Assembly (NCBI GenBank): GCA_009760885.1
Contig: CM019692.1
Span: 47,065,930-47,129,929, forward strand
Reading direction: 5' to 3'
Length of the DNA stretch: 64,000 nucleotides
Origin: Achatina immaculata
Taxonomy: Eukaryota; Mollusca; Gastropoda; Stylommatophora; Achatinidae
Shown here: positions 34,691 to 47,639 of the stretch, piece after piece
Layout: each line of letters begins with the position of its first letter
How positions within the stretch are numbered: position 1 is the first letter of the stretch
Position numbers and translations under genes: made by a program
Notes under the pieces: model-generated
Told to the model about the DNA's origin: nothing
The model's input: the letters and a program-made list of their open reading frames with translations, nothing else
The model's database searches: none

Positions 34691-35550
34691 GCAGGTAGGT
34701 TGAGTTTTGTTTTGTTGTTGTTTTTGGGGGGGGAACTAAATTCAAATCCACGTGGTTTCTCATTCTGAAGGCAGTGTTTTCGTTTTTCTTCTCCTCGCCG
34801 CCGTCGTCGTCGATATCCATTCGATGAAGAATCCCACTAATGCTACGGAGTGCATGCACCGTCGCTGTGATCCTTCTTCCAAGCAAGAAATAAAGAACAC
34901 TTATAGAATGCTTGCCCTAAGTGCTTCTGACGATGATGATGATACTAAAACAGTAGCTTGCCTCTTCTAAGGTAGCAGTCGTATGACTTGGACCCGTTAA
35001 TGAACTGATGATCTTCTCTTTTGTAGGAATATGCACTTTTCTACGCAAGGCGTGTGCGAGCTGCTTATCTTGTTATGACACTAATGTATCTTTATTAGTG
35101 CCAGGACAGATGTAACATACGACATTAGCTATCAACATTTTTAACCATATGTTATGTTATAGTTTTGGAACTGTGATCATGCACTTTTAATAATATGTGG
35201 AAGATCATACTAGAGGGGAAGATGGCAAGGATAAAGAGGCAGAGGTTTAGGCGGGAAGATAACATGCGAGAACGGTCAAAGGCTGGGTGCAACATCAAGG
35301 CGAGGGAGTGAGGAAAGTGGAGATTCGTCATCACCAGCTTTCGTACCAAAGATGCCACATGATGATGATGTGGTGGTGGTGGTTGAGTGCATAGACCATC
35401 CACCCTGTTCGGTAGATCTTGCTCCGACTGTTTCCTGTTTCCCAGCCTTACAAAGTGTTTGAAAGAGGAATTTTTTGAATGATTCAGATATGATAACAGC
35501 AAAAGAGCAGTATTTCAGGGACCATATATTTTATCTTCTCATGTCTTCTA
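34691..35550. other. Intron, no gene seen
   Basis: No feature recognised apart from short trinucleotide runs (GATGAT near 34936, GGTGGT near 35370). Confidence 0.45.
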
Positions 35551-35570
35551 TCCCCCCCCCCCCCCCAGCT

Positions 35571-35765
35571 GCGAGCTGGTGTTCTTTGCAGCCGATGCTG
35601 TGAAGGTGTTGAGGTACAACATCGTATCGGCGTAGGAGGGGGTTATTGTAGCAATTTTTTTCAGGCCCGGAGTACAGCTAAAAAGCAGAATGTGTACGAT
35701 GGAACTTAAGAAACGGTGTACCAAGTGTGTTGAGCTTCGGGCGGTGAATATGTGGAATAACATGG
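35571..35765 (+). repeat. X-family dispersed repeat
   Basis: GAGCTGGTGTTCTTTGCAGC followed by CGATGCTGTGAAGGTGTTGA and CCCGGAGTACAGCTAAAA. It matches 43390-43700 and 54586-54890 and starts right after a 15-base C-run. Confidence 0.6.
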
Positions 35766-37086
35766 AAGTTTCATGGCTCTAGCTTATTCCCTTCTTGTTC
35801 GGGCCGATACCTTTTCACCCCCCCCCCCCCCAACCGTTATGTCTATTCATTGCTGTATCGTGTACAGCACTGTTTCACATGTATTACTGCATGTCTGTTC
35901 ATTAACCCCCCGATGCTCTGTAGCCCTATAAAACAGAGCGATCTCTGAATGTGAGAACACAAAAAAAAAAGAAGCAGTTGTTTAAATAAAGCGAGGCATA
36001 GTAACCAGAATTATGACCTTTTCCGCTACTGGGAGTATCTGTGTATTGCACAATACTGGGGGGAGGTGGGTAAGAGAACTGCTGTGTGCAAACATTTATC
36101 GGGTTAGAGGTCTAGACCGCTGTGGCAATTGAAAACGATAATACCTGGTTGGAAGTCTTCTAGAAGTGGTATACCTTGGCCTAGATCATGACGTGCTCTT
36201 GGTTTGACGTCATTCCGAGCATGAACATATTGAACCGTTGTTCGTCATTTGCTGTTTTTCGCAGGCAGATCAGACAGACGTCATCTTTTTTTTTTCTCTC
36301 TCTCTCTTTTCAGTCGTCGGGATGTAGATCATGGATAACTGATGTATCCATCTCTTCGGTTCCTGCCCATTGTACGTCTGTGTCGAGGTTATCCTGTTCT
36401 GGTTGCCAAACTCCTCTTGCTCTTTCTCCATCGATCGTTTACACTTTCTACAGTGACCAGACAGGTTATCCTGCCCCCAGGGTACCCCGGGTGCCGTGTC
36501 CACAAATCTCTCATCTTACCCTCAACCACATTGCGCCACGTTATTTCATGTACCTTTTGTTTCCCTTCCACCTCACCTCGTCCCATTCATTTCTTGTATC
36601 ATTAATGTCACCCCAGGTGCTTTTGTGACCAGCCATGGCCCCTGTTTCAACGGGGCAGTCCCGTACTTTAAGGATTTACCGCAGGGATGGTATTATTTCA
36701 GTCAGGACGCCTAAATGTCCCCTGTTTTAAAACACGTGCCCCACGTTGTCCCGTATTCTCATCTCTTTGATCACCGCATGTCAGAATTTAACGTGTTAAA
36801 AATTAATCGTAGTAGAAGTGTTAAAACGTTGAATACAAATTAACTCAGAAGAGCAACAGGTTGGCAGATCTGTAAGTAAAGTTATAAACCTGACCTAGTG
36901 ATTAAAACTTTGGGTTAAAATGTAACCACCTCCCCCCCCCCCCCACACACACACACACAACACATCCGCTTCCCCCGTGCGGTGATTGAGTGTCCCGTTT
37001 TTGGAAAAGATGGCGATCAGGTTACACGTGTTCTCTCCCCCCCCCCCCCCCCCCATATCCACGATATCTTGCATCAGTCATCTCAT
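35766..37086. other. Intron, no gene seen
   Basis: Four poly(C) tracts (the longest 18 bases at 37037-37054). The open frames on both strands at 36188-36714 overlap one another and resemble no family that I know. Confidence 0.45.
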
Positions 37087-38345
37087 GTTCACGTCCCATC
37101 CATTAGTTCTCCAGCCACTTCTTCTTGTTCCATCTCCAGCCACTTCTTCTTGTTCCATCTACAGCCATTTCTTCTTATTCCATCTCCAGCCACTTCTTGT
37201 TCCGTCTCCAGCCACTTCTTGTTCCATCTCCAGCCACTTCTTGTTCCATCTCCAGCCATTTCTTCTTGTTTCATCCCCAGCCACTTCTTGTTCCATCTTC
37301 AGCTACTTCTTGATCCATCTCCAGCCACTTCTTGTTCCATCTCCAGCCATTTCTTCTTATTCCATCTACAGACACTTCTTCTTGTTCCATCTACAGACAC
37401 TTCTTCTTCTTCCATCTCCAGCCATTTCTTCTTATTCCATCTCCAGCCACTTCTTGTTCCATCTACAGACACTTCTTCTTGTTCCATCTTCAGGCATTTC
37501 TTCTTGTTCCATCCACAGACACTTCTTCTAGTTCCATCTCCAGCTATTTCTTCTTGTTCCATCTCCAGGAATTTCTTCTTGTTCCATCTTCAGAGACGTC
37601 TAGTTCCATCTCCAGCCATTTCTTTTTGTTCCATCTCCAGCGACTTGTTGTTCCATCTCCAGTCACTTCTTATTCCATCTCCAACCATTTCTTCTTGTTC
37701 CATTTCCAACCATTTTTTCTTGTTCCATCTTCAGCGACTTATTGTTCCATCTTCAGCCACTTCTTCTTGTTCCATCTTCAGCCACTTCTTCTTGATCCAT
37801 CTTCAGCCACTTCTTCTTGTTCCATCTTCAGCTACTTCTTCATTATCCATCTATAGCGACTTCTTCTTGTTCCATTTTCAGCCACTTCTTCTTGTTCCAT
37901 CTTCAGCTACTTCTTCATTATCCATCTATAGCGACTTCTTCTTGTTCCATTTTCAGCCACTTCTTCTTGTTCCATCTTCAGCCACTTCTTCTTGTTCCAT
38001 CTCCAGTCATTTCTTTTTGTTCCATCTCCAGCCAGTTCTTCTTGTTCCATCTTCAGCCATTTCTTCTTGTTCCATCCCCAGCCACTTCTTCTTGTTCCAT
38101 CTTCAGCCACTTCTTCTTGTTTCATCTTCAGCCACTTCTTCTTGTTCCATCCTCAGCCACTTCTTCTTGTTCCATCCCCAGCCACTTCTTCTTGTTTCAT
38201 CTTCAGCCTCTTCTTCTTGTTCCATCCCCAGCCACTTCTTCTTGTTCCATCTCCAGCCACTTCTTTTTGTTCCATCTCCAGCCACTTCTTCTTGTTTCAT
38301 TCTCAGCCACTTCTTCTTGTTCCATCGTCAGCCATTTCTTTCCTA
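37087..38345. repeat. 22-25 bp pyrimidine-rich minisatellite, over 1.2 kb
   Basis: Units CAGCCACTTCTTCTTGTTCC + ATCTT, about 50 copies, variable in length by CTT steps. It creates long open frames on + (up to 601 codons) that are only repeats of SCSISSHFFLFHLQPLL-like peptide. Confidence 0.95.
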
Positions 38346-38390
38346 TCCATCAACTCATTCGTATTGTTCTTACTTCAGCCATTTACTGTT

Positions 38391-38725
38391 CCTTATCCAA
38401 CAATTTCTTGTTCTCTCTGCAACAACATCTTGTTCTCTCTGCAACAACATCTTGTTCTCTCTGCAACAACATCTTGTTCTCTCTGCAGCAACATCTTGTT
38501 CTCTCTGCAACAACATCTTATTCTCTCTGCAACAACATCTTGTTCTCTCTGCAACAACATCTTGTTCTCTCTGCAACAGCATCTTGTTCTTTCTCCAACA
38601 ACTTCTTGTTCTCTCTGCAACAACATCTTGTTCTCTCTGCAACAACATCTTGTTCTCTCTCCAACAACTTCTTATTCTCTCTGCAACAACATTTTGTTCT
38701 CACTCCAACAATTTATTATTCCCTC
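38391..38725. repeat. 22-bp minisatellite
   Basis: Units CTCTGCAACAACATCTTGTT + CT, about 15 copies, adjacent to the previous array and perhaps derived from a common ancestor (both carry CTTGTTC). Confidence 0.93.
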
Positions 38726-39840
38726 TTCAGCCACTCCTTGTTTTTCCTTCAGCCACACTTGATCATCAGCCACTCGTTGCTCATTAACAAGTCATTGTTG
38801 TTTCATTTGCTAGATAAATCCCGCCCCGCAGACCAGAGAGGATATTCCACCTCCACCTACCTGGCGTCCACTTTCTGGCGTTTTGTTGCCGCACCTTTTA
38901 TTACCTGTCCAAATGCATCATCTCAGCACCTTGTGCTGTATTGCCACCTGCGTCTAAATTTCATGGCCCACCTGAGATTCTGCTGTCAGACATTTCTTGT
39001 TATCAGCGGCATCCTTCAGTCTGATGTGTGTTTGCTTGTATACTGCCGGGGCAACAGAGATATATCTGTGCCCTCTCTAGTTCAGGCATGGCCTTTGAAA
39101 ATGTGGGGAAAGTTGGTGGAAACAAGAATGGTAGAAAGTAAGATGAGCACGTATAAATGAAGAACATACAACAATCCAATATTTCGGAAAAAGCTTTTTT
39201 TTCCCTTCTTTTTATGTCCCAGTTTGCTTTCAGTGGATACCTAGGGCATAGGCTGGGGCAGTCTGGGACACAACATCATGTTGTTTACCTCATTTCTCAG
39301 CCTGTCACCTTCTTTCACTTTGTGCACTCACATTTATCTGCGCTCATTTTGTGCCCGTCTTTCTGACAAAGAGAAGATCAAAAAGCGAAGTGTTTGATTT
39401 TTCATTTATTTTTTTGTGGGTTTTTTTTTGTCTGATGTATTGTTTTTATATATGATCCTGGGAAAAAATGTTTTTGCCGAAATATTGGATTGTTGTATGA
39501 TCTTCATTCATATGTGCTCATCTTACTTTCTGCCATTCTTGTTTCTGCCCACATGCCTCATTTTTTTTCTATCGTTTTGTGAAACTGAACCATACGCCTT
39601 CGTCTACCTTCATTGCTAGAACCAGCAGCCGTCATTTCTCTAACCTCTCACATAACAGTACAAAGGATGGTTTATTATTTTGAAGGTAAAATTTGGCATG
39701 TTGTCAGTTTTAGGTTATAGAATGTATTGCGGTTTTAGATAGATCCTGTCATTTAATAATGCCCCTGTAATTTATAACATCACATTTTCAAATTTTACAT
39801 TTTTGTTTTTTTTTTTAACCTGTAATTTATACCAATTTAA
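38726..39840. other. Intron, no gene seen
   Basis: No coding or repeat feature recognised. Confidence 0.45.
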
Positions 39841-39849
39841 TTGTTCTAT

Positions 39850-40430
39850 AGACCAGGATGGTGACATCAGAAAGGAAGTTAGAATTAGAATTGCAAAAGC
39901 AGCATCGATCTTCAAGAATCTTGAGAACATATGGAATTCAAAAGTTATAAGCACAAAAACCAAGTTAAGACTATTCAATTCAAATGTAATATCACCCCTC
40001 ATTTATGCATGCGACAGCTGGAAAACAACTAAAGAAATAGACAAGAAATTAGATTCTTTTGAAAATAAATGCCTAAAGAAAATACTCAGCATCAAGTGGA
40101 ACGAATTCAAGAACAATGCAGAGATAAGACAGATGACTGAACAACAACCAGTCTCATGGGTGATCAGGAAAAGGAGATGGACATATGTTGGTCACTTGAT
40201 GAGAAGAAATGATCAGAGAATCCCAAAACAAGCTATCAAGTGGAACACAACAGGCCAAAGAAAAAGAGGCAGACCGCGTGAAACTCTGAAGAGGATATTA
40301 TTAAGAGAGGCCAAATTAACAGGCATAAAATCCCTTGATGAGGTTGAAAGACTCGCCGAAGACAGGAAAAATTGGCGAACTACTCTGCGAGCCCTATGTG
40401 ACGTTTAACGACACAGGAAGGATATAAGAA
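39850..40430 (+). mobile_element. LINE 3' end, group B, copy 2 (open frame)
   Basis: One continuous frame to the stop at 40406-40408: VRIRIAKAASIFKNLENIWN, LIYACDSWKTTKEIDKK, RKRRWTYVGHLMRRNDQRIP, GRPRETLKRILLREAKL and KNWRTTLRALCDV. It is the C-terminal part of a LINE reverse-transcriptase ORF, without catalytic motifs because the element is 5' truncated. The copy at 10065-10658 is its nearest relative. The open frame suggests fairly recent insertion. Confidence 0.88.
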
Positions 40431-40674
40431 GTATAAAGGGGAACTTGCATGGCGTACATGTAGGCTCAGAGAACGTGCTTCCTTCTGTAACAAAACCGAC
40501 AACCCATAGAGCTCTCCTTCCCCTTTAGATATGGTTCCATTTCTTGTAGTGCATTTGTTTATATTACTCCTGTGAGCAAGATATGAATTTTATCGAGGAA
40601 AATGTTCTAGCTTACAGTGGCTCGGTTTTGCTGGTTCAGTTCCGTGTTCATATATATGTGTATATATTCTCATT

Positions 40675-41360
40675 TGCGTGTCCCTTGCGGAACTTTGCCT
40701 CCCTAACAGCTTTCCTGTAGGCCTCTCGGTTGTGAGCAAGATGGCCTGCTGCTGGTGCATTCATTTGCAGATCATCAACGATGTCTTGCAGCCATCTTCG
40801 CCTTAGTCTTCCTCTCTTTATTTTTCCCATTATGTACCCTTCCAAGACGGTCTTCTCTAGATTATCATGACGTTTAATGTGTCCAATATATTTAAGTTTT
40901 CTCTCTTTAATCCTCTTTACTGGCCAGCCTTCTTCAGTATTAAGTTCTTGTAGTATAGATATATTTGTTCTTTTTGTGTCCATGATATATGAAGAGCTGT
41001 TCTGTAGCATTTACATTCAAAGGCATTTATGCGTTTCTCAGCTGTTTTGTTAAGTGTCCAGGTCTGACAGGCATATGTTGCGATGGGAAAGATGCATGCC
41101 CTTAAAAATCTTATTTTTGTGGTTCTGTCTGCTCCTCTCCACAGATTCTTTAGTTGTTTTACTTTCCGAAGAGCGATAGATGTCCTCCTTTTAGTTTCCC
41201 TCATTGTATCTCCATTACTAGTTAGTAGTGATCCAAGATATTCAAAACTCTCCACTTCTTCCAGTTTTTCCTCATTGATACATATTCCAGCTTCCTTGTT
41301 TGTTTTGTCAGTTGTCATCAGTTTAGTTTTCTGTGCATTAAGATAGAGGTTTATTTTATA
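40675..41360 (-). mobile_element. LINE 3' end, group C
   Basis: The minus strand encodes EKLEEVESFEYLGSLLTSNG, RACIFPIATYACQTWTLNKT and, in a second frame, KRIKERKLKYIGHIKRHDNL and GRLRRRWLQDIVDDL ... GHLAHNREAYRKAVREAKF. One frameshift lies near 40920-41010. The 5' end stops at a (TA)n run near 41350. Confidence 0.88.
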
Positions 41361-42192
41361 TATATATATATATATATATTCCTTGACGGACTAGTCTGAG
41401 AAAGGGGTGCGTTTGTTTGGTGTAGCTGGAAGATTGTTACGATGATTCGGGGTTCTTAATCATTTCTAGTGTTGTAGACCACCTGCCCGAGTCTGATAAA
41501 AATTTGAAAACCCTTCACAGAAAAACGTATATATTTAAATCTAACTATATAATATTCTAAGCTGGTTAGTCGCTTGTTCGTCTGTGCCCACCACTGCATC
41601 ACGTACTTGAAATAGGGAGAACGCTGATAAGATTGTCTTGGCTTTGTTGCTCAAATGTAAGCATGAGACGAGGTGTAGTGAACAGAGTCCACAAACATGG
41701 AGGAAGAGTTTTTTTTTTTTAAGGGTAATAACGGCTTGTGTAATGACGTTATCCTCGAACGAATAGGGAAAAATGGAAGTCGTTTAAAAGTCGCTTACAT
41801 AGCGTCTCAGAATGTTCAGCGCCATAGAAATATAACAATAAGGCTTTTTGGGTGTATTTTAGCACTCTGGTCTAGGGGATAATTGTGGAATGCCCTGTTT
41901 GTTTTGGACTTGCGATGTAGCAAGGCAAGAATTTGCATTTCTTGCATCGTCATCATCATCATCATTAGAATTAAAATTACTGGGTTTCTCTGATTTTTTT
42001 AAAAAAAAGTCTTCTACTGAGACTGTGTCTTTGAACATTGCCGCAAGGACCATTAGCACAACTCGGTGTTGTTGTCTTGTTCTGAGTGGATACAGTCTGT
42101 TGCATTCGTCCGCAGTCTCGCTTCGACTCCCGATCTGCACAGAATGTTCTCGTTTCCTTAATCAGCAACTATATGCCGTGCAACAACAGGGG

Positions 42193-42231
<39 letters not shown>

Positions 42232-42264
42232 GAGGGGGAAGGAATCATGAAAATGACACAGTAA
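41361..42264. other. Intron with (GA)n run
   Basis: No gene. A (GA)n microsatellite lies at about 42199-42228 and a CATCATC run near 41948. Confidence 0.5.
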
Positions 42265-42415
42265 GAAGTCACTAGCCGAGCTGATGGAAAATATCAAGAA
42301 CCGACATCTACAGAGAAGTATAACCACCAGCGCTTACCAGCACGGCACATGATGATGATGATGGTGGTGGTGGTGGTGGTGATGATGATGATGATGATGA
42401 TGATGGTGGTGGTCT
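42262..42415 (+). mobile_element. LINE group E tail with (GATGGT)n expansion
   Basis: GAAGTCACTAGCCGAGCTGATG through CAGCACGGCACATGATGATG equals the last 80 bp of the copy at 29080-29640. The TGATGA tail has expanded to about 70 bp of GATGATGGTGGT repeats. Confidence 0.75.
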
Positions 42416-42754
42416 TTTATTAGTCCATTAGATCAGTGATAAGGTCGTTGGTTTGTTCCACTAAAAATTTAGTCGCAAAGAACTTTCCTGGAATTAATCG
42501 GCCGTAAGCAGTCCTAATGGGATTGGGAAGAACTAGGGTTCCACCCCCCCCCCCCCCCCCTTGAGGCCCAAGCTTTTGATGTTAGCCGGTGGCCCTATGT
42601 TTTCAACTCCTTTCTTAAGAGATAGAATTCAGCAAAAATACTAAAACATTCTTCCTACATTTTGAATAGTAGTAATTACAGTAGTAATTGACCCTGGGGC
42701 TCTGCTTGAGTCTTTACGACAATGGCCTTAATTTATTCATTAAGCGTCACACAG

Positions 42755-43065
42755 GAAAGTAGGGTTTCGACTTGCGCCTTATTCATGGAGAAGTAGCGTT
42801 TCGACTTGTGCATTATTCATAGAGAAGTAGCGTTTCGACTTGTGCATTATTCATAGAGAAGTAGCGTTTCGACTTGTGCATTATTCATAGAGAAGTAGCG
42901 TTTCGACTTGTGCATTATTCATAGAGAAGTAACGTTTCGACTTGTGCATTATTCATAGAGAAGTAGCGTTTCGACTTGTGCATTATTCATAGAGAAGTAG
43001 CGTTTCGACTTGTGCATTATTCATAGAGAAGTAGCGTTTCGACTTGCGCTTTATTCATAGAGAAA
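42755..43065. repeat. 34-bp tandem repeat, 9 copies
   Basis: Unit GTAGCGTTTCGACTTGTGCA + TTATTCATAGAGAA, nearly perfect. Confidence 0.95.
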
Positions 43066-43389
43066 CATATGGGACGAAGACACAGGAAAAGAGAAGAGAG
43101 TCTACATTAATCTGTATCATATATAACAAATACGAATTGTGAAAAAGGAACACCTACCAAGTGTATACATATTTTTAGTTTTGTATACTTAATCCTTATT
43201 TCAGATAAACAAAGTTAACTTTAATCTTGTGAAATAATAGGGAAACTGATGCTAATTGAAATCACTACATTTCTTTACAACATTCGTAATGACATGTGGA
43301 AAGTTAAGTGTAGTAGGTTTACGAAGAAAAATATTGCATTTATATTTTCATACTCTCCTCCTACTTCTCCTCTCCTCTTCTTCTTCTTC

Positions 43390-43705
43390 CTGGAACTGCC
43401 AGCTGCTGTTCTTTGCAGCCGATGCAGTGAAGCTGTTGAAACACAGCCTCTTATCGGATTGAGAGCGCTTTATGGCGGCTTCTTTTTTTCAGTCTCTCAG
43501 TGGAGCTGAAAAGCAGGAGGTGTGCAATACTTCTTTAGCAGACTCCACCACCATGAGGACTTGTGTCGATCCCTGCCCCGTTAGCCAGGCTAAGCCAGTT
43601 ACTGGGGTTACCAGCGGAGAGGCTGGACAGGGTCTTGATCACCAACCCTTGACGCCAGCATGGCAGCTGTGGGTTGCTGAATGCCTAAACCGATATCTTC
43701 CCCTC
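43390..43705 (+). repeat. X-family dispersed repeat, long copy
   Basis: Longest X copy: CAGCTGCTGTTCTTTGCAGC, CTTTAGCAGACTCCACCACC, CCCTGCCCCGTTAGCCAGGC, TGGACAGGGTCTTGATCACC, TGCTGAATGCCTAAACCG. No tRNA-like promoter or protein frame was found. Confidence 0.7.
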
Positions 43706-44840
43706 CCTTTTTTTTTTTCCTACTCAAGATTCATTGATCACCAAAGGCAGGTATGGGGAATTTTCCCAGGTATCTACGATTTTCCTTTGCACACTCACCT
43801 GGTAGTAGTCTCTTTTGTTTTCTTGAGTAAATTAAAAAAAAAAAAAACAACTACATGGGGCATCTTTGGCTGGTAAAAAATGAAATAAAAAGCGAAACGT
43901 TTTTTAAACGAAACAAATGCAGTGTATCCAGTAGCAAGGTGGATATCGAGATAAAATTCGTGATTCAGTGCAATAGTAGAAGGTTGTTTTGTTTTTTTTT
44001 TTGGTAACCTAGCAACGAGAGTTAAAACAGAACATACCAGGAGGCAACTCCCCCCCCCCCCCCCCCCCCCAAGCCTGAATCTGAAATAGAGAAATTCTAG
44101 AGCAACTGTCAGAGATGGCAGCCATGGGGTAATTTTCACGACCTCTCGCAAACTTTCCCCGGTAAAGGTCATCAACACGTGCAGTGTGTACCTGTGTCAA
44201 AATCAAAATAATTTACAGCCTTCCTCTGTTCCTGGCTATGTTCTACTGCGCCAGTCGGTGCTGGGTATCTTAATGATACGTCTACGGGTTACTCGGGGGT
44301 GGGGGGGGGGGGAAAGCAGATCATGAACGGTTAAGTTCTTCACAGACAAGCCAGGTGCAGAATGTACCAGTTTGCTGTTCGTCGTTAATTAGTACAGGGG
44401 GCCCCGCCCTGTGAACGGAAGAGATATGTTTCTTGGAGATTATTTTAGAAGAGAAAAAAAATCAGCAAAGGGCACCTTTACACTGATTTAACAACCTGTT
44501 TCTGGAATTAATCGGCCGTAACCAGGGCCCGATTAGAGTTGGGGGGAGGGGGAGGGTCAGAGTTGTACCCCTTGGGGGGCAGAGTTTGTTGAGGGTGGCT
44601 GGGGACCCTGTGTTTTTTTTTTCACCTCTTTTCTTGTTAAGGGACAGAATTGAGGGAAAAAAAAACCCCACTGTAACATTCTGCCTACAATTTGAATATA
44701 GCTTCAGCTTTCTGACTCTGGGGGGGGGGGGGGGCAGGGTGGGGAGGGGGAGAGTTTGCTGTTTATGACCCTGGTCTTAACTAGAACTTAAAAACTCACA
44801 GATAAGTAAATGAAACTAGCATACGCTGAAGATATCGGTA
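43706..44840. other. Intron with poly(C)/(G) runs
   Basis: Holds the longest C-run of the window (21 bases, 44050-44070), G-runs at 44301-44312 and 44720-44734, and no gene. Confidence 0.55.
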
Positions 44841-44844
44841 TTAG

Positions 44845-45140
44845 ATGTCTCGGAAGATAGTAGATGTGGCTCTTTACGTCCCGGAAGACAGTAGATGCGG
44901 CTCTTTACGTCTCGGAAGATAGTAGATGTGGCTCTTTACGTCTCGGAAGATAGTAGATGTGGCTCTTTACGTCTCGGAAGATAGTAGATATGGCTCTTTA
45001 CGTGTCGGAAGATAGTAGATGTGGCTCTTTACGTCTCGGAAGATAGTAGATGTGGCTCTTTACGTCTCGGAAGATAGTAGATGTGGCTCTTTACGTCTCA
45101 GAAGATAGTAGATGTGGCTGTTCACGTCTCGGAAGATGGA
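44845..45140. repeat. 31-bp tandem repeat, about 9.5 copies
   Basis: Unit CGGAAGATAGTAGATGTGGC + TCTTTACGTCT at exact 31-bp spacing. Confidence 0.95.
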
Positions 45141-45454
45141 ACTTGAGCTCATGGATGTCACCTTTCTGTGGAAGCAGGCGTGCGTCATTTTATAGGTCAG
45201 CTTTTCTATCAACTGATCGTGCCGATATTTGTCGATCGTTATTACGAGGATGGGCTGAAAAGCGTTGCCTCGTTTCCAGTTTAAACATAAATTACACCAG
45301 CAAAATCAGAAATGGAAGTTTAATGTTTTTGCTTTAATCGTCCCTCGCATGTTTATCTGTGGCAAGTATCCCGTACATTCTGATAGCTGTGGTGTGAGAT
45401 CAGTGACGGATTAACTAAAACCCCGCTTTCAACCCCACCTCCCCCCAAACTAAA

Positions 45455-46650
45455 ATCGGTAAGGACCCAGCCCCTATGAAATCAGTAAGGACCCAGCCCC
45501 TATGAAATCAGTAAGGACCCAGCCCCTATGAAATCAGTAGGGACCTAGCTCCTATGAAATCAGTAAGGACCCAGCCCCTATGAAATCAGTAAGGACCTAG
45601 CCCCTATGAAATCAGTAAGGACCCAGCCCCTATGAAATCAGTAACGACCCAGCCCCTATGAAATCAGTAGGGACCTAGCTCCTATGAAATCAGTAAGGAC
45701 CCAGCCCCTATGAAATCAGTAAGGACCCAGCCCCTATGAAATCAGTAAGGACCCAGGCCCCCCCGCAAATAAAATTAGTAAGGACCCAGCCCCCCCCCCC
45801 AACTAAAACCAGTAAGGACCCAGCCCCCCCCCCAAATAAAATTAGTAAGGACCCAGCCCCCCCAACCTAAAATCATAAAGGACCCAACCCCTCTAAACTA
45901 AAATCAGTAAGGACTCAGCCCCCCAACCTAAAATAATACCCCCCAACCTAAAATCATAAAGGACCCAGCCTCTATAAACTAAAATAATAAAGCACCCAGT
46001 CCCTTTAAACTAAAATCACCAAGGACCCAGCCCCCCAACCTAAAATAATAAAGGACTCAGCCCCTCTAAACTAAAACCAGTAAGGACCAAGCCCCCCCAA
46101 CCTAAAATAATAAACGACCCAGCCCCCCAACCTAAAATAATAAAGGACCCAGCGCCTCTAAACTAAAATCAGTAAGGACCCAGCCCCCCCCCCCAACCTA
46201 AAATCATAAAGGACCCAGCCCCTCTAAACTAAAATAATAAAGGACCCAGTCCCTCTAAACTAAAATCAGCAAGGACCCAGCCCCCAACCTAAAATAATAA
46301 AGGACCCAGCCCCTCTAAACTAAAACCAGTAAGGACCCAGCCCCCCAACCTAAAAATAAAGGACCCAGCCCCCCAACCTAAAATAATAAAGGACCCAGCG
46401 CCTCTAAAGTAAAATCAGTAAGGACCAAGCCCCCCCAACCTAAAATAATAAAGGACCCAGCCCCCCCCCCAACCTAAAATAATAAAGGACCCAGCCCCCC
46501 AACCTAAAATAATAAAGGACCCAGCCCCCTCAACCTAAAGTAATAAAGGACCCAGCCCCCCCCCCAACCTAAAATAATAAAGGACCCATCGCCTCTAAAC
46601 TAAAATCAGTAAGGACCCAGCCCCCCCCCCCCCCAATAAAATCAGGGCCC
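45455..46650. repeat. 26-28 bp C-rich minisatellite, about 1.2 kb
   Basis: Units AAATCAGTAAGGACCCAGCC + CCTATG at the left change to AAAATAATAAAGGACCCAGC + CCCCCAACCT at the right. Length differences sit mainly in C-runs of 4-14 bases. Confidence 0.95.
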
Positions 46651-47635
46651 CCCCCCTTTTCTTCGACCTATACCGTTCAGCTTCTAATATGAAGGTCATA
46701 CAATAATAATCTGTATTTACAGAGCCCCCCCCCCCCCCACCTGGAACCCTAGGATTAAGCTTGTTCAGATGAATAGATAATCTGCCACTGTATAGGATTA
46801 AGACTTTTTTTTGTTTTTGTTCTAATCAAAATTCTTAACCTCACTCGTAGAGACTGAAAAAAAACCCCAACAAACTTCTACCTTTATTATCGTGCTTCCA
46901 CAAGGCGCCCCGACGCCCGACGTCTCTGGACACGCGCCACCTCTGATTCTCCCCCCCCCCCCCCCCGTGTAGTATTTGGGCACTCACCTTCGCGTGGATC
47001 CTCAGGCCACATGCCTGTCTGAACGTGAGCGCATTCTGTACCCCAGCAAGTATGTAGGCCTCTTATGTTTTTTCGGATGCCACGATACAAGCCAGGTTTT
47101 TTTCGTTCCGGTCCAGTTTGCTTTTTTTTTTTTATTTATTATTTCTTCTCTCCCGTAATTTTTGTGTATCCGAAACACTTTCCCAAGTTTTCGTTGGACG
47201 TGTTAACTTGTTTCGCCGTTGGAGTCCATTTGTGGATATCTCTTCTGTCAAGTTTTCAAGTGCCTTTTTCTCCGTCAGGAGAAAAGTTCGCTCCCCGTAA
47301 TTCTCGATGTATGTGTTTATTTATTAAAATAAATCTGGCTAGATCGCAGTAAGTCGTATAGTAATCATGTGATAGAAGCATTAAGTAGCGTACGCTTAGA
47401 TCATCATAAAAGTAAATAATAAACACAAGTGAATCATTATAAATGTGATACCAAAAATTGATTACAGAATTAGACCAGTATAAAAACTGAGGAGTGTTTT
47501 TAAAAAAATATTAGATTGCTATAAAGGTGAAGAATGAACAAAATTAGATAATTATAACGATGAATAGCAAATAGCACAAGGCAAGATCTACAGATAGCAC
47601 AAGGCTAGATCAACAAATAACACAAAGCTAGATCT
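46651..47635. other. Intron, no gene seen
   Basis: Contains two more long C-runs (about 46725 and 46951) and AT-rich DNA. Confidence 0.45.
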
Positions 47636-47639
47636 AGAG

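Noticed and set aside
36188..36714. Overlapping frames of 146 and 87 codons
   Set aside because: Open on both strands, with no known similarity and no repeat copy. Probably chance in GC-richer DNA.
36982..39160. Open frames of 601 and 447 codons as protein genes
   Set aside because: They lie on a 22-25 bp minisatellite, overlap in several frames and both strands, and show no domain.
42755..45140. Regular direct repeats resembling a CRISPR array
   Set aside because: Units are contiguous with no unique spacers, no cas genes exist, and the genome is animal.
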